From Limonium bicolor (lineage: Eukaryota; Streptophyta; Magnoliopsida; Caryophyllales; Plumbaginaceae), in assembly GCA_023374045.1 (NCBI GenBank), contig CM041776.1, positions 317,800,722-317,864,721 of the forward strand: DNA of 64,000 nucleotides, read 5' to 3'. How positions within the stretch are numbered: the first letter of the stretch is position 1; every line of letters starts with the position of its first letter. The position numbers and the translations under genes were made by a program. The notes beneath the pieces were generated by a model. The model made no database searches, was not told where the DNA came from, and saw only the letters and a program-made list of their open reading frames with translations. Below, in pieces: positions 1-11,564 of the stretch.

Positions 1-240
1 CAAAGCTAGTGAGGGTTAATCTGTGAGTTGAATGCAATCTTGTGTGTTGAGAGTTTCCTTTCCTCTCAACGTGTTTAGAGATTAGAGAACTCGTGTATTA
101 GTGGTGGTTGTAAAGTCACTACGTGTTTTCATGTATCAAGTGTGATACGTGACAGTCAATAAAAGATTGAGTTCATATTATCTTCGTCATTATTACTTGA
201 CTGGTCTGTCGGTTCTATACTCACACACAGTAAGATTCTT
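1..240 (+). repeat. possible 3' part of a Copia-type LTR (remnant)
   Basis: The stretch has the texture of a plant Copia LTR 3' half: a T/G-rich run, a polyadenylation-type signal (tcaataaaagattg near 160) and an end in ...attcttca. It is followed shortly by tggtatgagg (about 256), a poor match to the common primer binding site TGGTATCAGAGC. No partner LTR is in the window and the left end is cut by the window edge, so this is an inference from style only. Confidence 0.3.
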
Positions 241-1380
241 CATGGTTGAAGTGGTATGAGGTTTGCACTGTAGTGGTGGTGTAATAATGTAAACTTTCTT
301 GTATTTGTATGATTTAGTTTGTGGTTTATTGTGATATTGTAACGCCCCTTTGATGGTGTCTGTTATACTATGGATTTGTGAATGTGTAATGCAGTGCCTC
401 CTTGTGATAGTTGCATTGTTGAATTGATATACATAATTACTTGAAAAATATGGTGCATTTATAAGAAAAATGAAAAAAGAAACACCTATTTTGGAGGTTC
501 CTCCCTTACAACCGCCGAAATAGGTGTTCCTACAGTAACCAGAACTCTTGGATTTTGCCCTACCCACAGAGCAGACCTTAAGAGTCGGACGACTATCGGC
601 GTTTCCTTGGTAACAACAGCCGAAATAAATGTTTTCTTTTTTTTCGGTTTCGACATGCACCAATTTTGGTGATTGTAGAACTGTCGAAATAGGTTTCCTC
701 CATATCTTGATGGCGCCATTTTTATGGTTTTGAACCGCTGAAATAGATGGTTTTGAACCGCCAAAATCTGGGAATCGTTTACAAGTATTGTTGAATGGAA
801 GGTGAAAGAATCTTGATTTGACCTTTTTAGTTGGCTGAGTAGTGGATGGCCTGGTAGACAAAAGGGTTAATTGTATTGTCGGGGTGTTAAGTCTTAGTGC
901 CTCTCGGGCTGCGAAAATGAGAAAAAAAAGATAGGCAGAGAAGCTACAATACCAAGTAGACAAAAAGAACAAAGTAGATAGAATGTATTATCACTTAAGA
1001 CACATTTTGGGACAATTGTTTTGTATTAAAAAAAAAGAGAAAAAATATTTGACTCCCAATTTACCATTTGCCTAAATATTTAAACGATTAGTTTTTTAAT
1101 ACAAATTTTGTAAAACTCAATATAATTAAAAACTTAAGTCATTCTTGTCCTCCTTGTAGACCTCAATTAATATTAAATCACAATAATTATTATTCTTTAT
1201 AGTAAACAACAAACGGATCTCTCCATTGCGAAAGGGCTTAGTGACACTTTTCTCTCCCCCCCCCCCCGGCTTATCGATTTTCATTCTGGCAAAGTCTCTA
1301 ATGTTTTCCTTTGGAAAAGAAATACTCATCATTGTGGTTTCCATGTGACTTTTTGATCTTCCCTTGTCTCCAAATTCCTA
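241..1380. other. unassigned, repeat-like intergenic DNA
   Basis: No gene is supported. Between about 480 and 775 a short motif of the form ccgaaatag recurs in diverged copies (for example 517, 618, 683 and 738), each set in a similar context of aac-cgcc or a-cag-cc. This suggests a decayed short-period repeat. A run of 12 C lies at 1256-1267. The 259-codon minus-strand reading frame over 193-972 has low-complexity composition and no domain, and looks like a by-product of the repeat. Confidence 0.35.
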
Positions 1381-3165
1381 CTCGATAACTCCACTTCCAC
1401 CTCTCCATCGTTAACCTATGAGTGCTATCTCAAGATGATCCTCCCTTGTAAATGGCTAACCCACAACCAGAAGACCAAGTTGAGTAAATTGCTTCTTAAT
1501 GTTCTAACCTCAACCTCACATAGGATAAAGGCCTTTCAATGAACCTAGATGATCTCCTAGATGCATCCGAACGTGCAAGTTATGATTGTTGCATCTTGGA
1601 AAATTGGTTCTATCTCATATTATTGATGCTCGTGCTTTGGAAGGAGCAATGGATAAGGTTGGTAGCTGCGTGGAAGATGCAAAGTCGAGAGTGCCGATAT
1701 GAATCTCTTCATGTTTGAGTTAGGGAAGGATGCGGATGTTGGTGAGCTTCTCAATCGAGGTCTCTAGACCATTGATGGCTCACTATTGGTTATCAAATCA
1801 GTGGAGGCACGGAAACAACCTAAGGATCATAACTTCAGTTTCATTCTGATTTTTGTCTCATTCATGATATTCCCTTCATCTTCTATCACAAGACCTTAGC
1901 TCAAAGGCTTGGTTCTAAAGGTGACTACCTGGACTGTGATAAGGAATTATGGTTTTTTTTGGTGGTGAATTTATGAGGATAAAAATCAGGCATGATATTC
2001 ATAGCCGGTTTTGTGCTGTATCTCGATCAAAACTGAAGGAGTGTGGATGATTCCTTCACCCTACCAAGGAGTGCCCGAGTTTCAAGTTCTCTTTTGATTT
2101 TGTTTCACTAAACTCTTAACCCCGTATGTTTTTGGTTACTTCTAGTGTTTCTTGCAGGTGCAACTTAAAGTCCACACCGCACCAAGCTATGCTAATTGAG
2201 GCTAACACTCAAGTGTGGGGAGTTCCTTCAATACAAGCAACAACAATCTCATGGGAGTACTAGTTTCTTAGATTTTGATACTCTCACTTGTCTTCTTTCA
2301 TTTGGAATCTACTAGTTTCTATCATTGGGCATAGCTCATGTGCTATAATGTTGTATGTGTCCCTTGTGCTTTCTCTTCTATTGCTTTCCGAAAAATTCTT
2401 CTGGAACCTCCCCGGTTGTTTGGTGAACAATGAGGACATTGTTCAAATTAAGTGTGGGGGAGTGACTTTTTCAGTGAATGTTGTGCTTAAATGTTTAATT
2501 CCTCTACTTAACTTACATTTGTATAAAATAAAAAACTTGGACCCTTGTTGTGAGTTGTTCTCATTAAGAACAAATACTATTATGAATTGTGGGATAATTC
2601 TTAAAAAAAAATCTTTTAGATTGCTTTTAAGGAGCATTTTACTAGTGGCGTGGCCAAGTGATCTTATATGGTTAGATTTTTATTATTGCTTTGAGGTCTT
2701 TCTGTCTCTTTCTTAGGGATTGTTAAGGGGTGCTTCTTTGTAAAAATCCTTTAAGGGACTTGTGAGATGCCATTGGTATCCAACTGAGAGTTGAGTGTTC
2801 TTAAATGTAAGGCTTGATGCCAAAATCTTATCTTCTCGTCTCTTATGCCAAAGTGAAACAAATGCATAAATCTATTTTTCCTTTTGTTTTCTTCTTAATG
2901 CCCATTCTTGAGAGAATTTGGTCATACAAAAGATCTTCAAGTCACCTAATCTTTAGAACTTTGACACTTCGGTCATACCTCGAAACTCTAGTTTTTATTT
3001 TGCCCTGAGCACACCCATGCCACTACTAAGAGATGGTTCATCTCTTCACTCTCCTCAAAGTTTTAATCACTTTTTGCTTCTTCTCCTATCTTACAATTCA
3101 TGTTAGTATTTTTTAGTTTTGAGCATTCCTTACTTGCTTGGGTGCTTGGTTTTGCTTGAGGACAA
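1381..3165 (+). mobile_element. decayed internal region of an Athila/Tat-type Ty3/Gypsy element
   Basis: No intact reading frame remains. Assignment rests on phrases known from the 3' non-coding part of plant Athila/Tat elements: a sequence like gaggacattgttcaa followed by ttaagtgtgggggag (about 2431-2463), and ttgaggacaagcaaaagc just before the polypurine tract and LTR start at 3183. Orientation is + because the tract precedes the LTR. The left boundary is not visible. The 142-codon + frame at 2288-2716 is not protein-like. Confidence 0.45.
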
Positions 3166-3182
3166 GCAAAAGCTGTGGGGTG
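3166..3182 (+). promoter_or_regulatory. polypurine tract of Athila/Tat-type element
   Basis: Purine-rich gcaaaagctgtggggtg immediately before the LTR start (TGATGAGTG...). This is where plus-strand DNA synthesis of the element would be primed. The ttgaggacaagcaaaag context is characteristic of this lineage. Confidence 0.5.
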
Positions 3183-4602
3183 TGATGAGTGAATACTGAG
3201 CATGTTTTAGAAGTATATTCATGTGCTTAATAATGTTTTATCAACACTTTTCATGCTCATTTCTCTAATCTAGCTAGTTTTCCTCTAATTGTGTGTTTTA
3301 TTTGGTGTTTTATACACAACTATTGCTGAAACGGGAGGAACAACATAGCAAGAAATAAAGTAGATGAAGAGATTGTTTGTGGGCGCAAACGGATCCAAAA
3401 TCTGAGCTAAACAAAGAATATAGAGCATTTTGAAATCCGACCTACCCAGAAGACCGCCCCTGTGGGTAGGTCATAGCTGAATTTTGTCTCTGGTCCGGAC
3501 CGCCCGGCCAACCATCCCACAGGGTAAGTCGGATTAAGTTCACTCACGTGATTTTGCCTTTGGTCCGGACCGCCCCCAACCGACCGCCCCACAAGGTAGG
3601 TCGGAACAGAAATTTGTCCAGATTTCAGATTTTAAAAGCAGAAGAAGAGAGGAGAGAGAGGGCATAAGAGCACGGCCTAGTTCGGAGAAAAGAGAGGAAA
3701 ATAAGGAAGAAAAAAGGAAGAAGAGAAGGGAAAGAAGAGGAAAGACCCCTAACCGCCGCTAAGCTCTCTTCAACAACCTCACATGGCTATTTCTTCTCCT
3801 TTCTCTCTCATTTATGCTCTAATGGATACTTAACCTCCCTGTAGCTTGGGATGGGGATTTTGACCCAAAATCCCTAAAACCTTCATTGTTGAACCTTGAA
3901 CTTGTTTTCATGCTTTATTTTAGTCCTTGTGCTTAATGAAGATAATTATTGAGTGTTTATGTTCTAACTTGTTACTCATGATTTGGGGATTTGTTTAGGG
4001 TTTCCTCAACTAATTTGTCAATTTGCTAATAAATTAGTTAGATTAATTTGCCGTTTAGTTTAGCATTAGTGTGGATTTCTATCATGTGATTCTGAGATAG
4101 AAACCTAGGCCAAGGGGACTAATCATTGTACTCTAATTTTGATGATTTAGAAATTAGACTACATTGCCACTTAGAGAACTTAAGCTTAGTGCTATCGATT
4201 GCCCCGGCTTAGCTGATTGAGAAGTTACAGTTAAATTGGTTATGATTAGTAGACCGATTAGGTTGCTAATTAATTAAGTGTTTAGTTGTTTAGCTGTAAG
4301 TTCAAGGGTCGACAACCGGTAATAAGGGGAGGACGGGTGCAATATCCATCCCGGGGTACATCTATCCTAGATAGTTTAGTTTAGTGTTTATTGTTTTTCT
4401 TTATTTTCCAATTACAACCCAAACCCAAAACCCTCAATTTAAGTTTATGTACTTTTATTTATTTTTTTACACACATTTACTAAGCTTATAATTAACTAAA
4501 AAGTTACGTAGTCCCTATGGTTACGACCTCGTTGTACTATAATGACTAGGGTTCACTGCCCATAGTTAACAACATAGTTTCACCACTATTTTGCACACAA
4601 CA
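3183..4602 (+). repeat. LTR of an Athila/Tat-type Ty3/Gypsy element, about 1.42 kb
   Basis: The LTR starts TGATGAGTGAATACTGAGC after a polypurine tract and ends ...cacacaaca just before a primer-binding-site-like sequence (4609-4626). The length suits Athila/Tat LTRs. Inside, at about 3437-3602, a unit built on ggtccggaccgcc and ccgacctaccc is repeated about three times, with inverted gtaggtc/gacctac pairs. An internal polypurine tract on one side and a primer binding site on the other mean this LTR is shared by element sequence on both sides, or is a recombinant. No second copy of the LTR is in the window. Confidence 0.55.
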
Positions 4603-4608
4603 AGTTTT

Positions 4609-4626
4609 TGACGCCGTTGCCGGAGA
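4609..4626 (+). promoter_or_regulatory. primer binding site, tRNA-Asp type (diverged)
   Basis: tgacgccgttgccggaga closely matches the TGGCGCCGTTGCCGGGGA type of site found directly after Athila/Tat 5' LTRs, with two visible base changes. It lies seven bases after the LTR end at 4602. Confidence 0.55.
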
Positions 4627-5404
4627 CTTCGATCCAACTATCTGATTTATTATCGGTTTATGTCCCTAATTAATTACTTGAGACAACCTAATGATTGAGT
4701 GTTGTATCATCTCGCGTTGTTCATGGTAATCCTGGATTCTGAATGAAAACTATCTAATCTATATCTTATGAAAAAAAAACTTAAGTCGACGAATTTTAAG
4801 ACTAAAATATAAACTTTATGCAAGCCTAAAACTAACTAAAACTCCAAATCTAATATCATTACCCAACCCAATCTCACGTAAACCCTTACTTGGATTGGAT
4901 AAACCATTCACCACATATCATATAGTATCTAATACATACTAAGTACTAAAAAAACATATCATGTATGTGTACAGCGAAATTGCCAAAATGATGCAATGTG
5001 ACATAGAACTTGTGTATAGTGTATTGAAGTCAAGCCCTATCATCAATGTTGATTATGGTTATTATACCAGTACGGGCTGCTTCCATTTGGCCGGAACAAC
5101 CGTCCTGCTGCAAATGCAAATGTTTGGGGTCAATGGAGATCTTTGTCACTGGGCCTTTGACTTCACCTGTGTCATTTGCAATACTTGTAGGTCTCGGGGT
5201 ATCCGGTGGTAGAGGATATCATCAAATGAGAGGGGAGTACTTAAGAAGATTAGTAGTGTTGATCCTGGCAATGATGGAGATGTGGGGATATTGGTATTAA
5301 CACATGAAACACAATGGAGGAGATAATGGCATAAGAATTTATCCCGCCGGATCAATTGATGGTGTAGGGACCTAGAGTACGTTGTAGCCTTTTTCACCAA
5401 TAAC
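4627..5404. other. unassigned AT-rich DNA after the primer binding site
   Basis: No gene, repeat family or RNA recognised. If the LTR at 3183-4602 is a 5' LTR of a second element, this would be its leader. The short + frames here (up to 84 codons) show no domain. Confidence 0.3.
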
Positions 5405-5850
5405 GAATTTCCCCCGGGTTTAACTCCCTAAGCCCTATCCCGTGGAGGAATGACCCATAGACGCCTCTGTATGAGGAAGCAAGGACAAACTCACGTTTGC
5501 CAAGCAGCTTGGTGCATCGTCCTGACGACTTACCCTTTCTGATTCTGAAGGTATAACCGAAATCATAGAGCAAGCTATTGCCAAGTCATGAGAGTGACTT
5601 GTCAAAAAGGGTGAAAGAGCTCTATGAGGACATCTAAAGAAATGAGAAAGGTCTTGCTCAACCCCAGGTTTTAGTAAGCCTTTCCTAGTAAAGGTGGTCA
5701 ATGCCAAGACGAAACTAAGTAGATTTAAAATCCCTCTTTCTATAAGATTAATAGGGCTAAACATTGTCTTATATGTTTTTTCTCTAAATGTCTTAAATTC
5801 ATAGCCTAGTACTGTATAAGCTACCACAGCCCATTATCAAAAAAAAAAAA
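5405..5850. other. unassigned, GC-richer block ending in an A-run
   Basis: Base composition is visibly richer in G and C than the flanks and the text is non-repetitive. The block ends in a run of A at about 5840-5854. The 130-codon minus frame at 5435-5827 has no recognised domain. The texture resembles organellar DNA (possible plastid or mitochondrial insertion) or a retroposed copy with an A tail; neither can be proved from the sequence alone. Confidence 0.25.
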
Positions 5851-6222
5851 AAATTATAACGTTAAAGACCAGCCAGTATTGGAAATATCGTGCAATTATT
5901 GACATTTATTTCTTGTCCCCACTACTATAAAATAAAAAAACACCACCTATGGTTATTTAAAATAAGTTCATTATTATACTAAGCCTTTATAAATAATTTC
6001 AAATTCAATTTTAAATTAGTTAGTACTTTTATCATTAACATTAATTAAACCTTATCCCTAAATATATGTAAGTCTAAACTTTGTGTATTTCAATGGTATA
6101 CGAACGTCAACCTTCCTCGAAGCTCGATCAGTTGATAGTTTCTTTGACTGCCTACACTCTCGGTACTCAGTCTCTCCTCTCTCTTTCTCTACCTTTTTTT
6201 CATTCCCTCCCTCCTTCCTTCA

Positions 6223-9200
6223 ATGGCGAGAGCACATCACAACTACGACAACAGCAAACTCTCCGTTCTTCATGGTTCCAGCTTTATTCTTTCTATGCAC
6301 CCTACTTCTCTACTTCTCTTCCTCCCATATTGAAAGTAACTCCACAATCCTTATAAATCTTCTCAACTTCACCAAAATCTCGACCGAAAACCAGCAATCT
6401 CTACTACATTACATCTCGTTACAGCAGCAGGCAACACTGCGGCGGCCAGCCCTCCCGGTGGTCAACGATGGGACCAATTCTACGGATGGAAATGGTGGCG
6501 AGAGTACCGGTGGCAACGTCGGTGGTGATCATCGGCGGGTCAAACAGTTCATCTGCTCAAAACGTTATAGTGTGGGTAAGTTAACGACACGATGCATGAA
6601 TTCACCATTAGTTTTTACCTGCATTTTTTTTTTTTTTTGCGAAATTACTTGCATATTACTATATTACTTTGCTATATATCATATGCTAGCGATTATTTCA
6701 TCTACATGTATATATTTTCTTAGGAAATGGCAACTTTTCGATTTAAGATTATGATCAATTTGTCTCTGACGGGAGTAAAACAAATAAATTAATAAACCAA
6801 TTGCTTGCTACATTAAAGTCAATCACATTTCAGATTAAGTTCATTAATGCATGACGAGATCCAGTAAGTAATAGTATATATTTTATATTGGTATGAGTTT
6901 CATTTTCTTTCTTAACACTGGTTGTATATAATATAATATGACGTGGTCCAATACATAGGGGGAGAAGAAGCGGAAAGACAACGGCAATGACGTGGGGAAA
7001 ATCGAGAGAGAATTGGCCATGGCAAGAGCTGCTATTAGAAAAGCGGTTCGAACGAGGAAGATTAAAATGACACCGTTGCTAGCAGTGGAAGTTGGACAGA
7101 ATTTGTCTAGTTTTTCATTCGATCCAAGCCAACGGTGTACAGAAATCCATACGCATTTTATCAGTAAGTTATCTCATACGTAGAATCACCACTTTATAAG
7201 TTATTAAGTTGATTAGTTTAAGATCTCACTAACAATAATAGTAAGAAGAATATAGTTTGATCATATCAAGTATATATGTAGGCTATTAATTATTGGGTGC
7301 GTATACCATATAGAACTCCAATTGCCAGGCCCCATTCTTTGCACCGGGTTTTATTTGATCAGCTAGTTTATTGTCTCTGTATGTCACATACATCAATTGT
7401 CATATCAACTATTTTTCTCCTCTACTTTTCTAAACTTTCAGCTAACAACTGACATCAGCTAGATTAACAGTCATGCAAGAATTGGCCCCGGTTGATAATT
7501 TTGATCAAAAACCTAGAAAACTATCTAGCCATTGATAATTGTATCATTGATATTATTAGTATTAGAGCTAGCTGTCTAGTGTTGATTTCTTAAAAAAAAA
7601 AAAGAATCAGAGAATCTTCTAACTTAACTCCTAGTTGTCTGTCCGTAGTGACAAACCAGACAAGAATTGTTATTAAACCATGCATCTAACTCTTCTTAAA
7701 GTAGAGTGTAATAGAGCTAACGTGATAATGAACTCTTTCTTTAATCAATATCCTGAAAATAGATGGAAATAGGGTATGGGTATGATCGATCCTTGTGTTT
7801 GTATTGACAGAAACAGCTAATTTTGATCATTGAGATTCGTACGTTTTTTTAATGTTTTTTGAAACTTTGGGATGGTGATTAATTTCGCCATATATAATTA
7901 AAGATAGGGTATTGGTTTACCGATACATTTTTGTGATTGAAAACGGTTTATTTGTACTATGTTTAAGACCGAATCAGCAGCAACTCCCCATATATATTGT
8001 TTGACAAATCCATGAAAACTTCATTTTGTCATGCATGTTTACTCGATAGAGTATGATCAAGTGCAAATAGCTTAAAAATTGTCTACTATCGACAGTCGTG
8101 AATACTATACTATAGTATCGTGCATTTCCATCAATTCATCCTTATATATCTCGATCGCCTCTTTTGGACATCAATTAATAGCTTGCAAATCTCAAAAAAT
8201 TCAGATTTACCAGCATCTCTTCCGGCAACAACTTGCTTATGTATATTTATTTGACCGCGATCAGTGAATCAAATCTAATTTTATTATAATCTAGTCCAAT
8301 TACTTAACAAAACAAGATGATCATCATCATCATACAGGAGCCACGTGGAGATGCTGCGGAGGTTCAAGATCTGGACCTATCGAGAAGGTGATCACCCAAT
8401 GATCCACGTCGCCCCTTCAAAGGACATTTACGGAATCGACGGCATCTTCATGTCCGAGATCGACATCAATACATTAAACAACAACACAAGATTCATCGCA
8501 CGTAACCCTGAAGAAGCCCACGCCTTCTACCTTCCATTCAGTACCGCACAGTTAGTCCGTATGCTTTACAACCCAGTCACAACTTACGACCGTACCCCTC
8601 TTTTCCACGTCTTCACAGACTACCTCAACCTTATCTCAAACAAACACACATTCTGGAACCGCAGTCTTGGTGCTGATCACTTCATGCTCTCCTGCCATGA
8701 CTGGGCTCCCGAAGTAACATTCCCAGACCGACATCGTTTTCGTCACTTCATCCGTGCACTTTGCAATTCCCACACATCGGAAGGATTCAATCCCGAACGC
8801 GATGTATCTATCCCAGAAATTAAAGTACCAACCAACACCTCACCATCTTCTCCCACCATCATTGGGTGTTCCACTTCTTAACCGTACTCTACTCGCCTTC
8901 TTCGCGGGTGGACCACATGGATATGTTCGTAAGATTCTGTTCCGTCATTGGCCGGAATCGAAAGATGGAGTGTTTCAAGTCCACCAATATCTGCCGGAGA
9001 ATATCAACTACTTTGAGATGTTGGGGAAATCAAAGTTCTGTCTTTGCCCTAGTGGGTATGAAGTTGCGAGTCCGAGGATTGTGGAAGCTATACATGCGGA
9101 ATGTGTTCCGGTCATAATTTCTGATGGATATGCACTGCCGTTTCAGGATGTGCTTAATTGGAGTGAGTTCACTGTACATGTACCGTTGACGAGAATTCCG

Positions 9201-9396
9201 GAGATTAAGGGTATATTAGAAGAGATTGATGAGAAGAGGTACTTGAAATTAGTGAAGGGTGTTAAGAGTGTCAAGTGGCATTTCACGTTGAATCAACAGC
9301 AAAACTAAACCGTTTGACTTAGTGCATATGATTCTACACTCAATTTGGTTAAGGAGGCTTAATGTACGTCTGCCGGGTGACGCCGGCGATTTATGA
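6223..9396 (+). pseudogene. exostosin-family glycosyltransferase (GT47), copy 1, frameshifted
   Basis: Homologue of the plant Golgi type II glycosyltransferases of the At5g03795/At3g07620 group. Inferred exons: 6223 (or ATG 6272) to 6571 with a signal-anchor helix (VPALFFLCTLLLYF), then 6959-7163 with the basic KIERELAMARAAIRKA segment. The third and last exon, 8338-9396, holds the exostosin domain ([54 protein letters not shown]). Introns are 387 bp and about 1.17 kb. The frame changes at least three times: in exon 2 (about 7100-7140, before VYRNPYAFYQ), at about 8840-8870 and at about 9297-9305. A fourth change is likely near 6262-6271, because ATG 6223 aligns with the start of copy 2. The consensus donor gtaagt at 6576 gives the wrong phase; the weaker GT at 6572 keeps phase 0 as in copy 2. 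Unlike copy 2 there is no intron after CHDW. There are no other stop codons, so this is either a recent pseudogene or carries assembly indels. Confidence 0.8.
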
Positions 9397-9586
9397 TATT
9401 TTTTGTATTTCTTTTTTTCTTAACCGTCTACATGTCCATAATTAGCACGTACTACTACTATTTTCTTAAGTCAATTTTTGAAAGAAAAATGTGCGCTTCT
9501 GTAACTGCAGCCACGAGGAAAGAAAAATGAATCCCGTTTCTAAACTGGACAATAAGACGTCCAGCACATCTGGCATTATTGATGTG
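9397..9586 (+). other. 3' flank of GT47 copy 1
   Basis: AT-rich, probably 3' untranslated sequence. No other feature seen before the LINE target duplication at 9587. Confidence 0.4.
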
Positions 9587-10448
9587 AAATGTGGAATGTG
9601 ATTTTTTTTTTTTTTGAAATAAATGATGAATATATAAGAGGTAAAGAGTTACATGAAAGTTAGATACATAGAGGGCCTATGTATCTGAGAACTAATGAGA
9701 CCATCACAGCTAAGAGGTGACTGATCTTACAAAAGCCTCCTAAGCACTAAAATAACAACAACGATACAGTGACCGGTTAAAACCAAGACAAAAACCCAAA
9801 TTACAAATGCAGGGATACAACAAATGGGTTCCAACATACACAAAAACCCTAAGAGCATAGGACTCTATCAAGCCAATCCAAATCAGTACTAGTAGCATTC
9901 ATCTTTGACCATATGATAGCTTTCATGGTGATCTTGATGTCTGAGATTATGAGAGTGGGCTCTCTTGCTTGGTTGGCCATGGCTCGTTTGCATCTCTCTA
10001 TCTAGAGGTGATAGACAACGTTGGCGATAGCTGCTCTCTTCACTAAATTAATTGGCCGCCGTTTCCTGCAATATCGACTGATCCAGGCTGAGCAGCTCCG
10101 GAGGCTATCCCTGTTTGTGGGTATACCCAACCAATCGCAAGTGCTCCACCAAACTCTGCTCGAGTACCTGCAATGAAAGAAAAGATGGTCGCTTGTCTCT
10201 TGAGCACGCTCACAGAGCCAGCACCTGTTAGCAATACAAATGCCCCAAGACTGGAGCTTATCACAGGTTTTAAGCCTACCTTTTAGAGACACCCATAAGA
10301 TAAATTTAGCCTTGGGGATAGACCATGTGTTCCAGCAGACATTGAACCAGGGGAAGGGCCGGGTAGGGACGGAGACATCATTATACAATAAGCTGACCTT
10401 AGGGCGGCTAGGATAGGATTGGAATAGGGAAAATGTAGAATGTGATTT
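9587..10448 (-). mobile_element. 5'-truncated plant LINE (L1 type) with target-site duplication
   Basis: A T-run at about 9602-9615 is the poly(A) tail of a minus-strand LINE. A near-perfect 18-bp duplication flanks the body: aaatgtggaatgtgattt at 9587-9604 and aaatgtagaatgtgattt at 10431-10448 (one mismatch). The minus frame 10002-10388 (128 codons) is a reverse-transcriptase zinc-binding domain (zf-RVT): PWFNVCWNTWSIPKAKFILW, then C-x2-C and H-x3-C spacing in CWLCERAQETSDHLFFHC. Only the 3' end of ORF2 remains, as is usual for target-primed insertions. Some T bases of the tail overlap the duplication, so the edge is uncertain by a few bases. Confidence 0.85.
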
Positions 10449-10479
10449 GTTTGCAATGAACTGTTATTATTTTTAAAAA

Positions 10480-11072
10480 AAATGCTAATGACTTATTAAT
10501 AATGAAAGTAAAATGTACAGACCGAAGTTCTATATGTCGGATACCGGAGATTTACAAAAGAGACTAAAGGAAGTGGGACATACAAAGCTTCCCTAGTACC
10601 ATAAAAAGTTGTGAAGAGTCCAACTCAGAGTATCAATAGGGGATATACAAATAGTGGGGGAAGATACAAAAACAAAGCCTCGAGCACTAAAGGAACTTCT
10701 AAGAACAAAACACCCTGTCTAGCCAATCAAGATCTTTGGTGAAGTCTCTCATCTTCATCCAAATGATAGATTCTGTGGCACCCTTGATCTATGTAACAAT
10801 GCGAGCAGGGTCTTTAGCTAGGCTAGTCATGACTCGCTTGCATCTTTTAATCCAAATGTAGTAGATGACATTGGCGATGGTCGTGAAAGATGAGCCTCCC
10901 CGGACTAGAGAAAGGAGTGAAATCTCTTAATAATGCTTTTGATTATGTTCTTTGGAATAGAAATGCATGAAGCCCAAAAGCCAATAATACCAAAGAGAGT
11001 GCTTTAAATAAGGGAGAGTCGACCCGTGAACGAGAGAGATTTACTGCCCAGGAGGAGATAGCTTTTAAAGTT
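10480..11072 (-). mobile_element. second LINE 3' remnant, internally deleted
   Basis: Read on the minus strand, about 10905-11072 encodes the C-terminal part of a LINE reverse transcriptase (SYAGRVTLIKS-like text with frame breaks, then FWASCISIPKNIIKS and FHSFLW). It passes at once into the ORF2 tail (TIANVIYYIWIKRCKRVM, DLDWLDRV, stop) at about 10690-10905. The zinc-binding domain that belongs between them is missing, so there is an internal deletion. The tail matches that of the neighbouring LINE (IANVVYHL, DLDWLDRVLCS), so both are from one family. No clean target duplication found. Confidence 0.65.
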
Positions 11073-11564
11073 CCGTGGGTATTTCTTTCCGTAGGTATTC
11101 CATGGGTAAACTACAAAGGAAAGTATAACACTTGTCTGTGGGTAATCCGTAGGAAATACCTACGGGAAAGTTTCGTGGGTATTTCTTTTTGTAGGTATTC
11201 CGTGGGTAAACTAAAAAGGAAAGTATAACACTTTTCTGTGGGTAATTAGTAGGTAATACCTACGGGAAAGTTCTGTGGGTTTTTTTCCATAGGTATTTTG
11301 TGGGTATCCACATGGCAAACTAACATGATACCCGTGGGTATTCCATGGGTATTTACCTATGGAATTTCTTTAGGTAATTACCCACAAAAGTGTTATGTGG
11401 GCAATAGTAGGCAATTACCCACGGGATTTTTTTTGGGTGGGGAATTAGTTTACCCACAAGGTATTTACCCACGGAACGTTTCCGTAGGTATTCCGTGGGT
11501 AAAATTGATTACCTACACTTACCCACGGAAATGTTCGTAGGTAAATCCGTTTTTTCTAGTAGTG
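11073..11564 (+). mobile_element. CACTA (En/Spm-like) transposon terminal fragment
   Basis: The right end tttttctagtagtg (11551-11564) is the complement of a CACTACTAGAAA-type CACTA terminus. Inside it lie many direct and inverted copies of a short motif of the form gtaggtattccgtgggta / tacccacgga, as expected for the subterminal transposase-binding arrays of this superfamily. No left CACTA terminus is found at the LINE junction near 11072, so this is a truncated or very diverged copy. No transposase. Confidence 0.6.

Noticed and set aside
193..972. 259-codon minus-strand frame
   Set aside because: No domain, low-complexity residues, overlaps a repeat block and a possible LTR remnant; likely chance.
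1256..1267. C12 homopolymer
   Set aside because: Simple run without associated structure; at most a site of sequencing slippage.
2288..2716. 142-codon + frame
   Set aside because: Hydrophobic by base composition only; lies in the non-coding 3' part of a decayed Gypsy element.
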